Shown: one piece after another, positions 23,301 through 33,284 of the stretch | Layout of the letters: every line of letters starts with the position of its first letter | How positions within the stretch are numbered: the stretch's first letter is position 1 | Assembly: GCA_023014485.1 (NCBI GenBank) | Contig: JAJOZX010000942.1 | Coordinates: 858,501 to 922,500 of the forward strand | DNA: 64,000 bases | Source: Bathynomus jamesi | Taxonomy: Eukaryota > Arthropoda > Malacostraca > Isopoda > Cirolanidae | Direction of reading: 5' to 3' | The notes under the pieces: model-generated | What the model was told of the DNA's origin: nothing | Databases searched by the model: none | The model's input: the letters and a program-made list of their open reading frames with translations, nothing else | Program-made: the position numbers and the translations under genes

Positions 23301-23371
23301 GTATTCAGCGCACCCAAATTACCTAGAATCAAGTGTCAGATATCATTCAATAAAATACGTGTTGCCCAGTG
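20363..23371 (+). mobile_element. CACTA/Chapaev-like (CMC) DNA transposon
   Basis: A 3009-bp insertion that begins CACTGGGGAACA and ends TGTTGCCCAGTG, flanked by TAA at 20360-20362 and 23372-23374. The uninterrupted LINE copy at 37.3 kb has a single TTA at this point, which confirms the 3-bp duplication. Subterminal inverted sequence extends about 110-130 bp: ctaggtaatttgggtgcgct near 20420 matches the reverse of about 23270-23330. A (CAGT)n run sits at 20823-20855. CACTG ends and a 3-bp duplication point to the CMC superfamily. The gene inside is at 21116-23087. Confidence 0.88.
21116..23087 (+). pseudogene. CMC-like transposase, two exons, two frameshifts
   Basis: Exon 1 (ATG at 21116 or 21137, to 21394) encodes a cysteine-rich domain: FCYICGNFTLPHQRAN, then ACTICIERLRHWTKG. 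A phase-0 intron (21395-21638, gtaagt...cag) joins it to VWREPTNHETDCYLCF. Exon 2 then runs through NDLVRDLNLPKKAAEIL and WRLFLDNSKRSLK to a frameshift near 22255, continues with WIICVDLKMVNFLLGQQ and YPCFLCLWDSRAKEEHY, slips again near 22480, and ends at 23087 after DEQGERFHQDI and a tryptophan/tyrosine-rich tail. The order zinc region, linker, aspartate-bearing core and C-terminal acidic motif would suit a DDE enzyme, but I assign catalytic residues only tentatively. A relative of exon 1 lies at 60098. Only two indels separate it from an open gene of about 650 codons. Confidence 0.75.
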
Positions 23372-23373
23372 TA

Positions 23374-24057
23374 ATAGTTGGAGTTATTTTTATATTCGAC
23401 AATCAAGTTCGTGTTATTTGTAAATACCAGATCTAGGCAGTTATTTTTCTTGGTATTTTCTGTTATCTCCTGTGTCACCATAAACTCGTTTGTGAGAGCC
23501 ATCAGCATTCTTGCTTGCTGCTGGTCCTCTCTTGTGCCCCCCTTATCTTGCTGTATAAGTATATTTCTACCCACCTTTTTGTATTTTATAAATGGGAAAT
23601 TAAAATCGCCACAGAGTATTATATTAGGGGATGGAGAGTTTACTAACTTTAGTAGGGTTCTGATATTGTCAATGGCTATCAGTACCACGTTTAGTTTCTC
23701 TATTTTCACTGCAAGGGTTTCCACGAAACTGTTGGATTTACTTATTACCGTCTCTGTCATATGCCTTTCATGTATATAAATAGCACAACCACCTTTACGT
23801 CTCGCTGTCCTATCCGCTCTTAGTAAGTTGAATCCATCGATATGCAATTCTTTCTTATCGATACAGTGTTCGCAGTTATCGCAGTATCCTTGGCAGTCTT
23901 TAAGATGTGTTTCTGTGAGGAATACGATGTCCACCCTTGTTTCGTCCATAAAACCTTTCAGGTACGAAACTTTGTTTAGTGAATTGTTCGGTTTTATTCC
24001 TTGAATATTTGCCAGGACAATGTTTATGTTCTTTGTTTTGCATTGCCGCTTGTGCAT
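23374..24057 (-). pseudogene. LINE apurinic-type endonuclease
   Basis: N-terminal endonuclease of ORF2, which nicks the target for priming. The minus strand from ATG 24057 reads IVLANIQGIKPN, VFLTETHLKDC (catalytic glutamate), GGCAIYIHERH and LCGDFNFPFI (the GDFN motif). The final SDH motif is seen only in the other copy (TIISDHNIIEL near 37.36 kb), since here the CACTA-like element cuts the gene just before it. Up to the cut the frame is fully open. The start ATG lies about 180 bases after the end of ORF1, so the two ORFs would be separate. Confidence 0.85.
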
Positions 24058-24237
24058 TTTAAGTTCGTTGTCCTTTGATATCGCGTGTTTTGTAGCCTTG
24101 TGGTCCTCCGAGATGGATCCGTTCGCGCCTACCTGTTCTGGTAGCTTCTTGTCATGTAGCGCTCCGGCTCGAGGGTTTCCAGCTGTGTCAGCTGCATGTG
24201 CTGTATAAGACTTAGCAGCCGTATTGTGTTTGAGATG

Positions 24238-24537
24238 TTAAAAAAAAATTTGTGTGCTGTATGTGTTTTGTTTGCTATTTGGGTACGTATTCTTTTTTCT
24301 CACATTCCTTCTGTTGTCATTTGAGACTTGTCCTTTGTCATTTGAACTTGTCGGGAGATGATGGTAGTAGCATTTTCTCCCGTACTGGCAGGTTCCATAT
24401 GTCGCGTAGGTCTTGCAAATGTCCGGATGGTAGAATTTGCATTTTCCACCAAATTTGCAGTGACCATTATTGTGGAAGTGATTGCACACAGGAGGGTGTT
24501 CGTAAATACGTTCTCCTTCCTTATATCTGCATATTCC
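24238..24537 (-). pseudogene. LINE ORF1, CCCH zinc-finger part
   Basis: The open minus frame holds two regular C-x8-C-x5-C-x3-H zinc fingers: CNHFHNNGHCKFGGKCKFYH and CKTYATYGTCQYGRKCYYHH. A basic, asparagine-rich tail follows to the stop at 24238. Just upstream, GICRYKEGERIYEH is probably a third, partial finger. CCCH fingers usually bind RNA, which would suit an ORF1 protein packaging LINE RNA, though such fingers are not what I expect in a LINE. The hAT MITE at 24538-25149 cuts the frame; upstream coding resumes at 25150. Confidence 0.8.
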
Positions 24538-25149
24538 CAAAGCTGGGCACTTGCGGTATTTTTTGCGGTACTGCGGTACTGCGGTACTACCGCACTACCA
24601 AACCGGTACCGCATAACGCAGTACCGCAAAGGATCGCTGAAAGTACAGCAGTACCGCTACCGCATTCAAATTTCCCGCGGTACTTTCCGCGGTACCGACA
24701 AACACGACTTTTCAAAAAATTAACACTTTTTTTTGAAGTAAACCTTATTACAGGAGTACAGTAAGACGAATGCTGCGTGTGTTGCATCAGCCTAACTCTA
24801 GACACGTTAAGTTTTCGTTCAGAACATGTTACGTTGCCATCCTATCACAACGCCTCAGTGCAGTGCTTGCTTTTGAGCCGGTTGCACGTGTGTTACATTT
24901 CTGTGACAAAGATCGATTTTTAGCCATTATGGCAGAAAGTTCAGGTGCGAAATCGCCGATATGCAATTTCTGAAAATATGTGCTATTACTTGTGTTGTTC
25001 TTGTGTGCAGTACCGCAGTACCGCAGTACCGCGGAACGCACCAGGGGGACCTGAAAAAGTACCGCAGTACCGCGTAACGCACTGGGCATGCTGAGGTACC
25101 GCAGTACCGCGTAACGCACCCCCAAATTTTGGTACCGCGCCCACCACTG
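24538..25149. mobile_element. Non-autonomous hAT element with GCGGTAC repeats
   Basis: A 612-bp insertion flanked by catattcc at 24530-24537 and 25150-25157. The left end reads caaagctgggcacttgcggt and the right end, reversed, cagtggtgggcgcggtacc. Both ends carry clustered gcggtactgcggtac words, which may be transposase binding sites. An ATG near 24929 starts MAESSGAKSPICNF, possibly the stub of a BED-finger transposase exon, but no enzyme is encoded. It splits ORF1 of the PHD/CCCH LINE. Confidence 0.88.
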
Positions 25150-25403
25150 CATATTCCTTTTACATATTATTTACATATATTTTCTTCCCCATTTTTACTT
25201 GGGGCCTTTGTTTTTGATGGTTTGAGTATGGTTTCTTTATTGTCTACTTATTTTTTCCTATTTTTCCCTTTGTTTGAAAACTTTGGATTTGGTTTTGTGC
25301 CTCTGTTTCCTCTGTTGGTGCTTCTTTTATTTCTATTATTTCTGCTTTTGCTGTTTTCTTTTCCTGTTCGTTTTTCGCAGTTTCCTCTCGTACTATCTTG
25401 TAC
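25150..25403 (-). pseudogene. PHD/CCCH LINE, ORF1 central block
   Basis: The minus strand in one frame reads a lysine- and glutamate-rich linker (AKAEIIEIKEAPTEETEAQN), with a stop near 25240. It joins the PHD-like part (35693-35397) to the CCCH part (24537). Low complexity and the two flanking insertions make the exact frame uncertain. Confidence 0.6.
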
Positions 25404-25451
25404 TGTGATAGCGTGGGGTAGACACCCCAGTTAGGTTACTTAGGTTCTAGC

Positions 25452-26276
25452 CAGGGCCGGCCTTAGGCCAATTGAACCTATTTGACCAAGTTGGGCCCCG
25501 CGCTCACAGGGGCCCCGCACTAGGGTTGCCATCTCCAGCTTTGCAAAATAAGAAATGCAGTCTTTGGAGCCAAGGTTTAAGCAGTTGAAAAAACATGTTG
25601 ATTTATTTGGCTTTTTGAGTAAATTTCAACAAATTCTAAAGGAGAAATTACAAAAACATGCTGCAGATTTGGAAATTGCGCTAACAGATGTCAAGCTCAT
25701 TCAGGAAAACGAACTTGTCAACTCTGTAAAGTTAGCAGATTTAGATGGTCATATGCTGGTCGAGGAAATGGAAGCACTGAAGCCAATTCTTCCTTCTTCA
25801 TACTTTGGAAAGCCTTTGAAAATCCTGGTATTCCTTGCTTTGAGAGAGCTACTGGATTTCCAAATTTTTTTATTGCTCTACGCATATTTTTGACAATTCC
25901 AGTCACAGTGGCGTCAGGGGAAAGGAGCTTTTCCAAATTAAAAATGATCAAATCTTATCTAAGGTCAAACATGCTCCAAGCTAGACTCAACAGCCTTGCA
26001 ATATTATCCATAGAATGTGATGAAGCAAAAAACTAAAAAATTCAACAAAATTTTGAGAGTTTACAAAACAGAAAGCAAGAAAGATTTCTTTATAAGTATA
26101 GTTTTGTTTTAACACGTTTTATGTAAAAATATAAGCTAATAAATAAAGATATTGTTTTATTTTTAATACAACGTAATAGCATATATTCCTGATACCTAAT
26201 TTGAAATAATCTTAAGTCCAGGAGGCCCCACCAAAATGGTCCAAATTGGGCCCCGCAATTGCTAAGGCCGGCCCTG
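25452..26276 (+). mobile_element. Deletion derivative of a ZMYM1-like hAT
   Basis: An 825-bp insertion with ends CAGGGCCGGCC and GGCCGGCCCTG and an 8-bp duplication gttctagc at 25444-25451 and 26277-26284. It retains only the last part of a transposase gene. It landed in the 3' LTR of the Gypsy element after that LTR was formed, since the other LTR lacks it. Confidence 0.94.
25555..26033 (+). pseudogene. hAT transposase C-terminal remnant
   Basis: Open from 25555 to 25893 (RFKQLKKHVDLFGFL, then a helical stretch to LREL), then a frameshift near 25850 leads into VTVASGERSFSKLKMIKSYL and LNSLAILSIECDEA, ending at 26033. This is the dimerisation domain typical of ZMYM1-like hAT enzymes and is close in wording to the C-terminus of the element at 1702-5348 (GERSFSKMKLVKNYLR). 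The N-terminal finger and the catalytic core are missing, so it cannot make an active enzyme. Confidence 0.82.
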
Positions 26277-26662
26277 GTTCTAGCAAACACTTTAAAGCAC
26301 TTACCGGTGCGTTGAATTAGATATTCCTTTGCGAGCCTACCATTAGATTCCTGTGTCCCACAAACAGCCTACCTAACTTTCTCTTACATTACCAATTTAG
26401 AAGCTATAGACATTACCCCTAACTATACTTAAGTACGGACAACTTTCTACCCCATTTGTCACCTTAGAAACACCACCTAATTACACTCAGCACCAACGAT
26501 TAGGTCAGATAGGAAAAAACATCTCTAGGCTAGCCCAAAACAATACGAACAGCCGCGTTGGTTCGTTTATGACTTGCTGTTGCCATTCAGCTTAGCTTTA
26601 GTGATATTTCCCCTTTAGTGACTTTTAGACTATATTCATATATATACACACACGTCACCTCA

Positions 26663-26673
26663 CTCCTTCCCTA
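26663..26673 (-). other. Gypsy polypurine tract
   Basis: On the coding strand tagggaaggag lies directly before the 3' LTR start TGAGGTG, the expected position for plus-strand priming. Confidence 0.75.
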
Positions 26674-27786
26674 CAAGTTTAGTCTGTCAGGGGGATGAGG
26701 GACCCTGGACGACCTGCGGAGCGGGGTTGATGTAGTAGGATTAAGTGCAACCTGTATAGGCGGGCGAGTTGAACCATTTTCCGGAGGATCAGTTCTCTCT
26801 TCCGGAAGACTCTGGTCCTTCTGCAATTCACATTCCCATCTCTGGTCCTGATGGCGTTTAATAGAACGACCATCTTCTAGTTGGCACTTGAAGGAAACAG
26901 GGCCCGTTCTTTCCTGCACAGTTGCAGGAACCCATTTTGGTCCAGCCCCATAGTTGCGAATCATAACTGGATCATTAGGTTGCGCTTTTATAACTCTCCC
27001 TCTTTTAGTGTCGTGGTACAGCTTCTGTTTTTCCTGATGGCGTAAAACTCGTTGTTGTAACGTTTCGTTTGGACGTAACAAATCGAAAACTGAACGAATT
27101 CCCCGGCCAATCATAAGTTTAGAGGGAGACACCCCCGTCGTGGTGTGAGGTGTTATTCGATATTTAAAAAAAAATTTATCCAACACCACTTGCATTTCCT
27201 CCCCACGAGAATGACGCAAGGCCGACTTAAAAGTACGGACCATGTTTTCCGCGAGACCGTTAGTAGACGGGTGGAAAACACTAGACCGGACATGTCTAAT
27301 GCCATTTAGGTGGACGAAGGAACGAAATTCCTCACTGGTAAAACAAGTACCATTGTCGGAAACCAGGACTACGGGTAAACCCCATCGAGCAAAAACCGAA
27401 CGGAGTAAGCGAATAGTAACACCCGAAGTCGTGGAAGTGGCTGGAAAAATTTCCACCCACTTAGAGTAGGCGTCCACAATGACTAGGAAATAAGTATTAT
27501 TTATAGGACCTGCATAGTCAACATGGATCCTATGCCACGGTATAGTAGGCCATTCCCAAGGATGAAGTGGACTTTTCCTTGGGAGATCTCTGTTCTCTAG
27601 GCAGCTTTGACAGGAACGAACCAATGATTCGAGTTCTCCATCTAAACCAGGCCACCAGAAATAAGCTCTCGCCAGCTCTTTCATTTTTGTTGCGCCCATG
27701 TGTTCAGCGTGAAGTTCCTTCACTAAATTCGACCTGCCTTCATTTGGAATAATCACTCTGTGGCCCCATAAGAGACACTTGTAGGC
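26671..27786 (-). pseudogene. Gypsy integrase
   Basis: Integrase domain of pol, which joins the cDNA to the genome. Read on the minus strand it starts inside the frame interrupted at 27786. In order: zinc-binding HHCC region (HAEHMGATKMKELARAYFWW, then CQSC), core with HVDYAGPI (D), LVSDNGTCF (D) and HPSTNGLAENMV (E), then a basic C-terminal region ending near 26671 with RRSSRVPHPPDRL. The frame is open across about 370 residues. Codons beyond 27786, up to 27870, belong to the inserted transposon's terminal repeat. The stop lies about 10 bases before the polypurine tract. Confidence 0.9.
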
Positions 27787-28048
27787 CTGTTCAAAAATCA
27801 ACTTTTTCTTATTTTCATAGGTTTCTGTACATTTTCCCATGCTTTTTGACCTGAAAAAGCCGAAAATCACAACTATTTTGACCTAGGATGTTGGAAAGCA
27901 TTGCCGCATGGAGCTTTAAATTTTCTGCCTTGAAATCGGCCAAAGCGCCAATTCCGGGGTCCCTTGAATTATGTTTTGCACTTTAACTTTTGATCTAAAC
28001 AAGATAGAGCAACAAATTAGGTATCAAATGAAAGAGCATAAAATTAAT

Positions 28049-28049
28049 A

Positions 28050-28121
<72 letters not shown>

Positions 28122-28126
28122 ATTAT
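28049..28126. repeat. (TAA)n microsatellite
   Basis: TAA/AAT repeats with small interruptions, in the 5' leader of the unclassified transposon. A polypyrimidine-AG (tcatttttcag) follows at 28130-28140 and may be the acceptor of a 5' leader intron. Confidence 0.9.
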
Positions 28127-28196
28127 CTATCATTTTTCAGGAAACACAGAAACTCAATCAGAATCTAGAAAACCATCTACAAGTTACAACTTCACA

Positions 28197-30683
28197 ATGG
28201 CATTAAGCAAGGAGCTGAGGGAGCTCCGTGGGCGCACAGTTGATATCTCAGAACCTCCACGTACTGTCCACAGGCAGGTGTCAACTGGGCCATCTACCAG
28301 ATCTCTCACTGAAACTTTCCTGGTTGGATACCCTTCAGCTTTTATCAGTGGTTCCCAGCTTCCCACCAACAGACAGGCGTTCCAGTATTTCCTTAATCTT
28401 CAGAATTTACCGGAAAATGCAGGGAGGCCCATGGTTCAAGACCTTGCATATGAAACAGTTGAATCTATCATCCCATTCTGGCAGATGGCTAGGATCAAGA
28501 CAATGACCAAGTACAACGCAATGAAGCTCTTCATGAAACTACATGAGAAACATCGTGCTCTGGTGAAAAGCAAAGGAAGAGCAAGTAACCCTGGAGGAAA
28601 AAGAGGAGCATTTGTGCTGGAATTAGACAGCCTGTTCGATATAGGAGCTCCAGATGCAATCCAGGAAATACAGAACAACAGACTGTTATCCAGAGAGAAG
28701 AAAGATGAGGATATCAGGTTCTACGAAGACCAAAAGACTGAGAGGAAAGGTCATATGTCTGGTCATGACAAGATTTTTGAGACAATATCCCTGCAGCAAG
28801 CAGCGAGGAATGAAAGACTGCAGCATAGACAAGAACAAGGTAAAACTAATTACTTTGAACGTCACAAAAAGTTTTAAGTTTTACTCCATTGCGATATTTA
28901 GCATGTACTTAACAATTACTGTCTTAACATGTTGTACTATTTTACAGCTGCAGCAGAACAAGAGGCAGTTGTTCATGTGGATGACATTACCTGGGGTGAC
29001 TCAACTGACAACGACGCTAACACAGAGGACATGGATTACCATCAGCCTCGTCCTGGATGTTCTCACCATCAAGACACTGTGACTAGTGTGACTTTGACGT
29101 TTCCAAGGAAGGTCATGGAATGTGATGTCATCTGCAATACAGCTGATCGTCTTGGTTTATCAGACAATCAAGTTACTGCCATGGTTTCTGCCACCTTGAA
29201 AGCTGGAGGGGCTGATCTGGATAACTTCGTCATCTCAACCTCAACAACACGTCGCAACAGAATGCTGTCCAGGTATAATATCAGCCAGAGTCACATGTCC
29301 AAGTTTTGTGAAAACCCCCCACAGTACGCTGCCTTACACTGGGATGGAAAGTTGCTCAAAGATGTCTTGGGCAGTAAACCTGGAAGTACCTCAGAGACTT
29401 TAGCTGTGCTAGTGTCTGGTCCACCTTCATACACTGAAGGAAAGTTATTGGGAGTACCTGTCATCGACAATTCTTCTGGCACAGCTCAGGCTGAGGCTTC
29501 AATGGATTTACTGGAGACATGGGAACTTACGGATAATGTTACTGCCCTTGTTTTTGACACTACATCCAGTAACAGTGGAGTTCACAGAGGAGCTGCCAAA
29601 CTGCTCGAGAAAATGCTGAACAAAAAGGTGTTTTATCTGGCCTGTCGACATCACATCCTGGAAATCCTAGTAGGAGCAGTTTGGGAGAAGCTGTTTGGGA
29701 AGGTGAAGAGGCCAGATAATCCCTGGTTTGAGCATCTGAAGGATGTTTGGACGGACTTGTCCAAGGAAAACCCAAAGATGCTGGCTATCAACAGCAAATG
29801 GCTGAAGGAAAAGAAGAAGAACAGTGAAGAAATACTCCAAGACATTCTAACAGCAGAAAGGCTTCCAAGAGCCGACTACAGGGAAATGGCTGAACTGACA
29901 GTCATTGTTCTTGGAGGAACGCCTCCTCGAGGTATTCACTGGAGTCGACCAGGCGCCATTCATCAGGCCAGATGGATGGCCAGAAACCTGTACTCCATGA
30001 AAATGCTGATGTTTGCAGATCAACTTGAGTACGACGAAGACACTGTATCAAAGCTGGAAAGACTCAACACCTTCCTTGCGCTGTTCTACACTCCTGTATG
30101 GATGATGTCAATGTCTGCTGCAGATGCTCCCGTGAATGATCTAAGTCTAATCCAGGACATGTTGAAGTACAAGAAAACTGACCCAGAGCTTGCTGATGCA
30201 GTACTTAATAAGATGGAAAACCACAAATGGTACCTGACGCAGGAAGTCGTGCCATTTGCCCTGTTCAGCAGTAGATTGAGTGACACATTGAAGCACGACA
30301 TTGCTGCCCAGTTACATGCCACTGAGAAGCCAGACAGCTTCAGAACAGGAAAGCCTCTATTCCAGAGAGTCACAGCTAAGACCACCCTGGTTGATCTCAT
30401 TGGCCCAGAATCACATTTCCTGCTGGACACACTGAACATTGGATCCGAGTGGCTTCTGGAACCTGTCACGTCTTGGCCACAGAATGAGGACTACAGAAAA
30501 GCGTTGGACTATGTTAAGAATCTGAAAGCGGTGAATGACATTGCTGAACGTGGTGTCAAGATGATGAGCGACTTTGCAAATGTCATAACAACAGATGCCA
30601 AGCAAAGGGACTATCTCCTTCAAGCTGTGGAGTTCAACAGACGCCGCTTTGACAGCTTCAAGAAACAAACTCTCAACAACTGA
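28197..30683 (+). CDS. Transposase-like protein, two exons, open (792 aa)
   Basis: Join 28197-28839 and 28948-30683. The ORF starting at 28197 runs into a 108-bp intron (28840-28947, gtaaaa...ttacag, phase 1); splicing gives 2379 bases, a single frame of 792 residues plus stop. I see no stop or frameshift. Exon 1 has a basic N-terminus and RIKTMTKYNAMKLFMKLHEK; the junction follows RQEQ. Exon 2 has LHWDGKLLKDVLG, VPVIDNSSGTAQAEASM, LVFDTTSSNSGVHRGAAK, FYLACRHHILEILVGAVW and PGAIHQARWM. The spaced acidic motifs with a CRHH region suggest an RNase H-like DDE transposase with an inserted helical domain, which is inference. Similar proteins recur, I believe, as unnamed repeats in other invertebrates. 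ATG 28197 is favoured because it follows a plausible acceptor and opens the frame. It is the only complete element gene in the window. Confidence 0.8.
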
Positions 30684-30920
30684 CTGTGTAAATGTCATTA
30701 TGAAATTAATCATCATGTAATGCTTTCACTTCTTGATCAATTAGACTTGTGACAAAATGTTAATCTCAAATTTGTGTCATGAATAAGGCGCCTTGTCTGC
30801 CTTGAGTGTGAGAAAACGAATTTTGTGATATTTCTGAAATCTTTGTATGTACCAATATGCCATTTCTTGTTCCAAGACTATCATAATTGTATAAGTTAGA
30901 AAGAGGATTAAAAACACTTT
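30684..30920. other. 3' non-coding part of the unclassified transposon
   Basis: AT-rich sequence between the stop codon and the right inverted repeat. An AATAAA-type signal is not obvious; no second gene is present. Confidence 0.5.
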
Positions 30921-31164
30921 AATTTGGTGCCTATTTTGTTGCTGTATCTTGTTTAGATAAAAAGTTATAGTGCAAAACATGATTCAAGGGACCCCAGAAC
31001 TGGTGCTTTTGGCCGATTTCAAGGCAGAAAACTTAAAGCTCCATGCGGCAATGCTTCCCAACAACCTAGGTCAAAATGGTTGTGATTTTCGGCCTTTTCA
31101 GGTCAAAAGCATGGGAAAAAGTACAGAAACCTATGAAAATAAGAAAAAGTTGATTTTTGAACAG

Positions 31165-31380
31165 GGCTAAAGAGACAGCCATTTTGAATCGAGAGGCCAG
31201 ACTGACGTTGATAAAAAGGCTGTAATTCACTCTCAACCTTAGTAGGCCAACCAACTGAGCAGAAATGGATGACCCTAGACAGAATAAGGTCTGATTTTTC
31301 CACTGCTCTATTTGTACCTCAGATACTGGAGTGGATTCCAAAAACTCCACCAAGTGAACCCATTCTGTAGGTATAGGTAC
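31165..31380 (-). pseudogene. Gypsy pol linker between RNase H and integrase
   Basis: The minus strand reads PTEWVHLVEFLESTPVSE from 31372, continuing the Gypsy frame that breaks at 31841. Excision of the MITE plus one copy of its duplication restores CAPIPTEW. It carries no named motif. Confidence 0.75.
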
Positions 31381-31833
31381 TAGGGTTATGACTTTTTAAT
31401 TTTTTGTCATAAATATTATTTCCTGTATCATCAATCGATGAACGTTTGCTTGAAAACAATAAAAAATGGCCTAATTCTTCAGAATTAAAAAAAAATGTCA
31501 TTTCGAAAGCAAATATAGTATATTAGTATATTCGAGACAGCTGCATTGTACCATTCTAGATTGGTTACCTGATGATTATCATAAATTGTCCAATATCTTG
31601 CAACAATACCGAAAAGCACTAAATACTCTGGAAAATCACTGGAACAGAGACCCATCTGCAATAGCTATACCAAGGAGCAACCAATATTTATTATTTTATT
31701 AATTTTTTATTTTTTATTTTGGGGTGAAGTTTTTCAAAATATATCGAAAAAACTGTTATTTTCATTGTCAGGGGGCAAAAGTTCATCGATTTATGATACA
31801 GGAACATGAGGTTATAAAAATGTCATAACCCTA
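31381..31833. mobile_element. Non-autonomous element with 8-bp TSD in Gypsy pol
   Basis: A 453-bp insertion with inverted ends tagggttatgac / gtcataaccct and subterminal inverted cctgtatcat...atcgatgaac. It is flanked by ataggtac (31373-31380) and ataggtgc (31834-31841), an 8-bp duplication with one change. There is no coding sequence. It is probably a hAT-type MITE. Confidence 0.88.
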
Positions 31834-31841
31834 ATAGGTGC

Positions 31842-32362
31842 ACAATCATTTGGATTTTCTAAGGGCAACCTACTTAGCGCATCAGCCGTACTTAGAAGTT
31901 TACCTGACCGATGTACTAAGTCAAATTTATAGGCTTGTAGAATCAGTGCCCATCGTTGAATCCTACCTGAGGCCATAACTGGAATATTTTTATTAGGTGA
32001 AAATAAACCTAAAAGAGGCTTATGGTCAGTAATTAGTTTAAATTCATGACCCCATAGAGAGAAATGAAATTTTTTTATTGCAAATACTAAGGCTAATGCT
32101 TCACGTTCCACTTGTGCATATCGTCTTTCAGTCTCAGTTAGTGTTCTAGAAGCAAAACAGATAGGCCTATCTACACCATCAATGTGGTGAGATAACACTG
32201 CCCCAATTCCATAAGAACTGCTGTCTGCTGAAACTACGAGAGGAAGTTTAGGATCATAATGCACTAGGAGCGTGGACTTTAATAGTACGTCCTTGGAAGC
32301 CTCAAATGCTTCCTTTTGAGTTTTCTCCCATCTCCACTGTTCCCCAGATCGTAATAGCTTAT
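31842..32362 (-). pseudogene. Gypsy RNase H
   Basis: Degrades the RNA strand of the RNA-DNA hybrid. The open part on the minus strand (32264-31842) reads LVVSADSSSYGIGAVLSHH (first aspartate), FASRTLTETERRY, EREALALVFAIKKF (glutamate), KLITDHKPLLGLF (aspartate) and ADALSRLPLENPND at the C-terminus. A frameshift near 32365 separates it from the reverse transcriptase, so about 30 residues at the junction (32362-32264) are in another frame. All expected acidic residues are visible. Confidence 0.9.
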
Positions 32363-33195
32363 TTAGGGTTCAAGGAAAGTCGATGCATTAGGCAAAAATT
32401 TCCTATAAAAGTTTAGGAGACCTAAATAAGCTTGTAACTGTGTGATGTTTTGTGGAGGTGGTGCATTTTCTATTGCTTCTAGTTTATCCACCGTTGGATG
32501 AATGCCTGAGGCATCTATGCGGAACCCTAAATATGAAACCTCGTTAGTGACCCATGAACACTTTTCTCTCTTTAGCTTAAGTCCGGCATCCCGGAGTCTT
32601 TTTAGAACCGTGGTTAATCTAGTTAGGTGTTCTTTTTTAGACGAACCTGAAATGAGGACATCATCTAGAAAGCAAAGTACCCCTGGAATGTGACCTAGAA
32701 CTTGGTCCATTGTCCTCTGAAAAATACCCGGAGCCGATGCTATTCCATAGCATAGCCTATTGTACTTATATAGGCCTCGGTGCGTATTTATGATAGTTAA
32801 TTCTTTAGAGTTTTCATCTAAACTTAGTTGAGCATAGGCTTGGGACATATCGAGTTTTGTGAAATATTTACCCCCCCAGCAAGAGAGCTAAATAATTCAT
32901 CAGGCTTGGGTATAGGATAGCAATCTAGAAGGACGGCTCTATTTGCTGTTAAACGGTAATCCCCACAGAACCGCACGGACTTGTCCGATTTTAGTACAGG
33001 AACTACTGGGGCAGCCCACTTAGCGTGTGTGACTGGTTCGATAATTTTATCTTTTAGCAGCCTGTCAATTTCTAAATCTACCTTCTCCCGCAGTGCATGC
33101 GCAATTGAACGAGCCTTACAAAATTTCGGAGTTACATTAGGATCTACTTCTATGCCGACCTGTTGGCCTTTTAGGTTGCCTACTTCAGGAACCAA
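32363..33195 (-). pseudogene. Gypsy reverse transcriptase, one frameshift
   Basis: Two overlapping minus frames. The first (33195-32870) has the fingers: IDRLLKDKIIEPV, WAAPVVPVLK and VRFCGDYRLTANR. The second (32870-32363) has LDMSQAYAQLSLDE (first aspartate), RLCYGIASAPGIFQRTMDQ and FLDDVLISG, the catalytic box with FLDD in place of the usual YxDD, followed by LGFRIDASGIHPT and the connection YLGLLNFYRKFLP. The slip occurs at a run of seven C on the plus strand (about 32870), a place prone to indels in sequencing. Otherwise the domain is complete. Confidence 0.9.
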
Positions 33196-33284
33196 AAACA
33201 GAAGAAAACTCCCTTAACAATGAGTCTATGTCAGATGGATAGGAGAGTGTATGCACATCTGCCTGACCCCTTTGCAAGATTTTG

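Larger units (their letters stand above)
23372..24537 (-). mobile_element. PHD/CCCH LINE, middle block (ORF1 end and endonuclease)
   Basis: The block between the CACTA-like insertion and the hAT MITE at 24538. It carries the last part of ORF1 with two CCCH fingers (24537-24238) and the N-terminal endonuclease of ORF2 (24057-23374). The plus copy at 37117 begins inside the equivalent of this endonuclease. Confidence 0.87.
25404..26662 (-). repeat. Gypsy 3' LTR, interrupted
   Basis: The left LTR, 3' with respect to the coding strand. Removing the hAT derivative and its duplication leaves about 426 bp, against 424 bp for the other LTR. About ten differences are visible between them, for example tttgcgagcc against tttgggagcc and agctatag against agttatag. 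Confidence 0.93.
27787..31164 (+). mobile_element. Unclassified DNA transposon with long TIRs and open transposase
   Basis: A 3378-bp insertion between the Gypsy RNase H and integrase. The ends are CTGTTCAAAAATC and its complement, and the inverted repeats extend about 240 bp (27787-28029 against about 30921-31164) with few mismatches. The flanking triplet ggc occurs at 27784-27786 and 31165-31167. An AT-rich microsatellite (TAA)n lies at 28049-28126. The single two-exon gene is described at 28197-30683. I cannot place the family: the 3-bp duplication and long ends fit several superfamilies, and CTGTT ends are not diagnostic to me. Confidence 0.85.

Noticed and set aside
24252..24764. A 170-codon plus-strand ORF
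   Set aside because: It is the antisense shadow of the CCCH-finger ORF joined to the repeat-rich hAT MITE.
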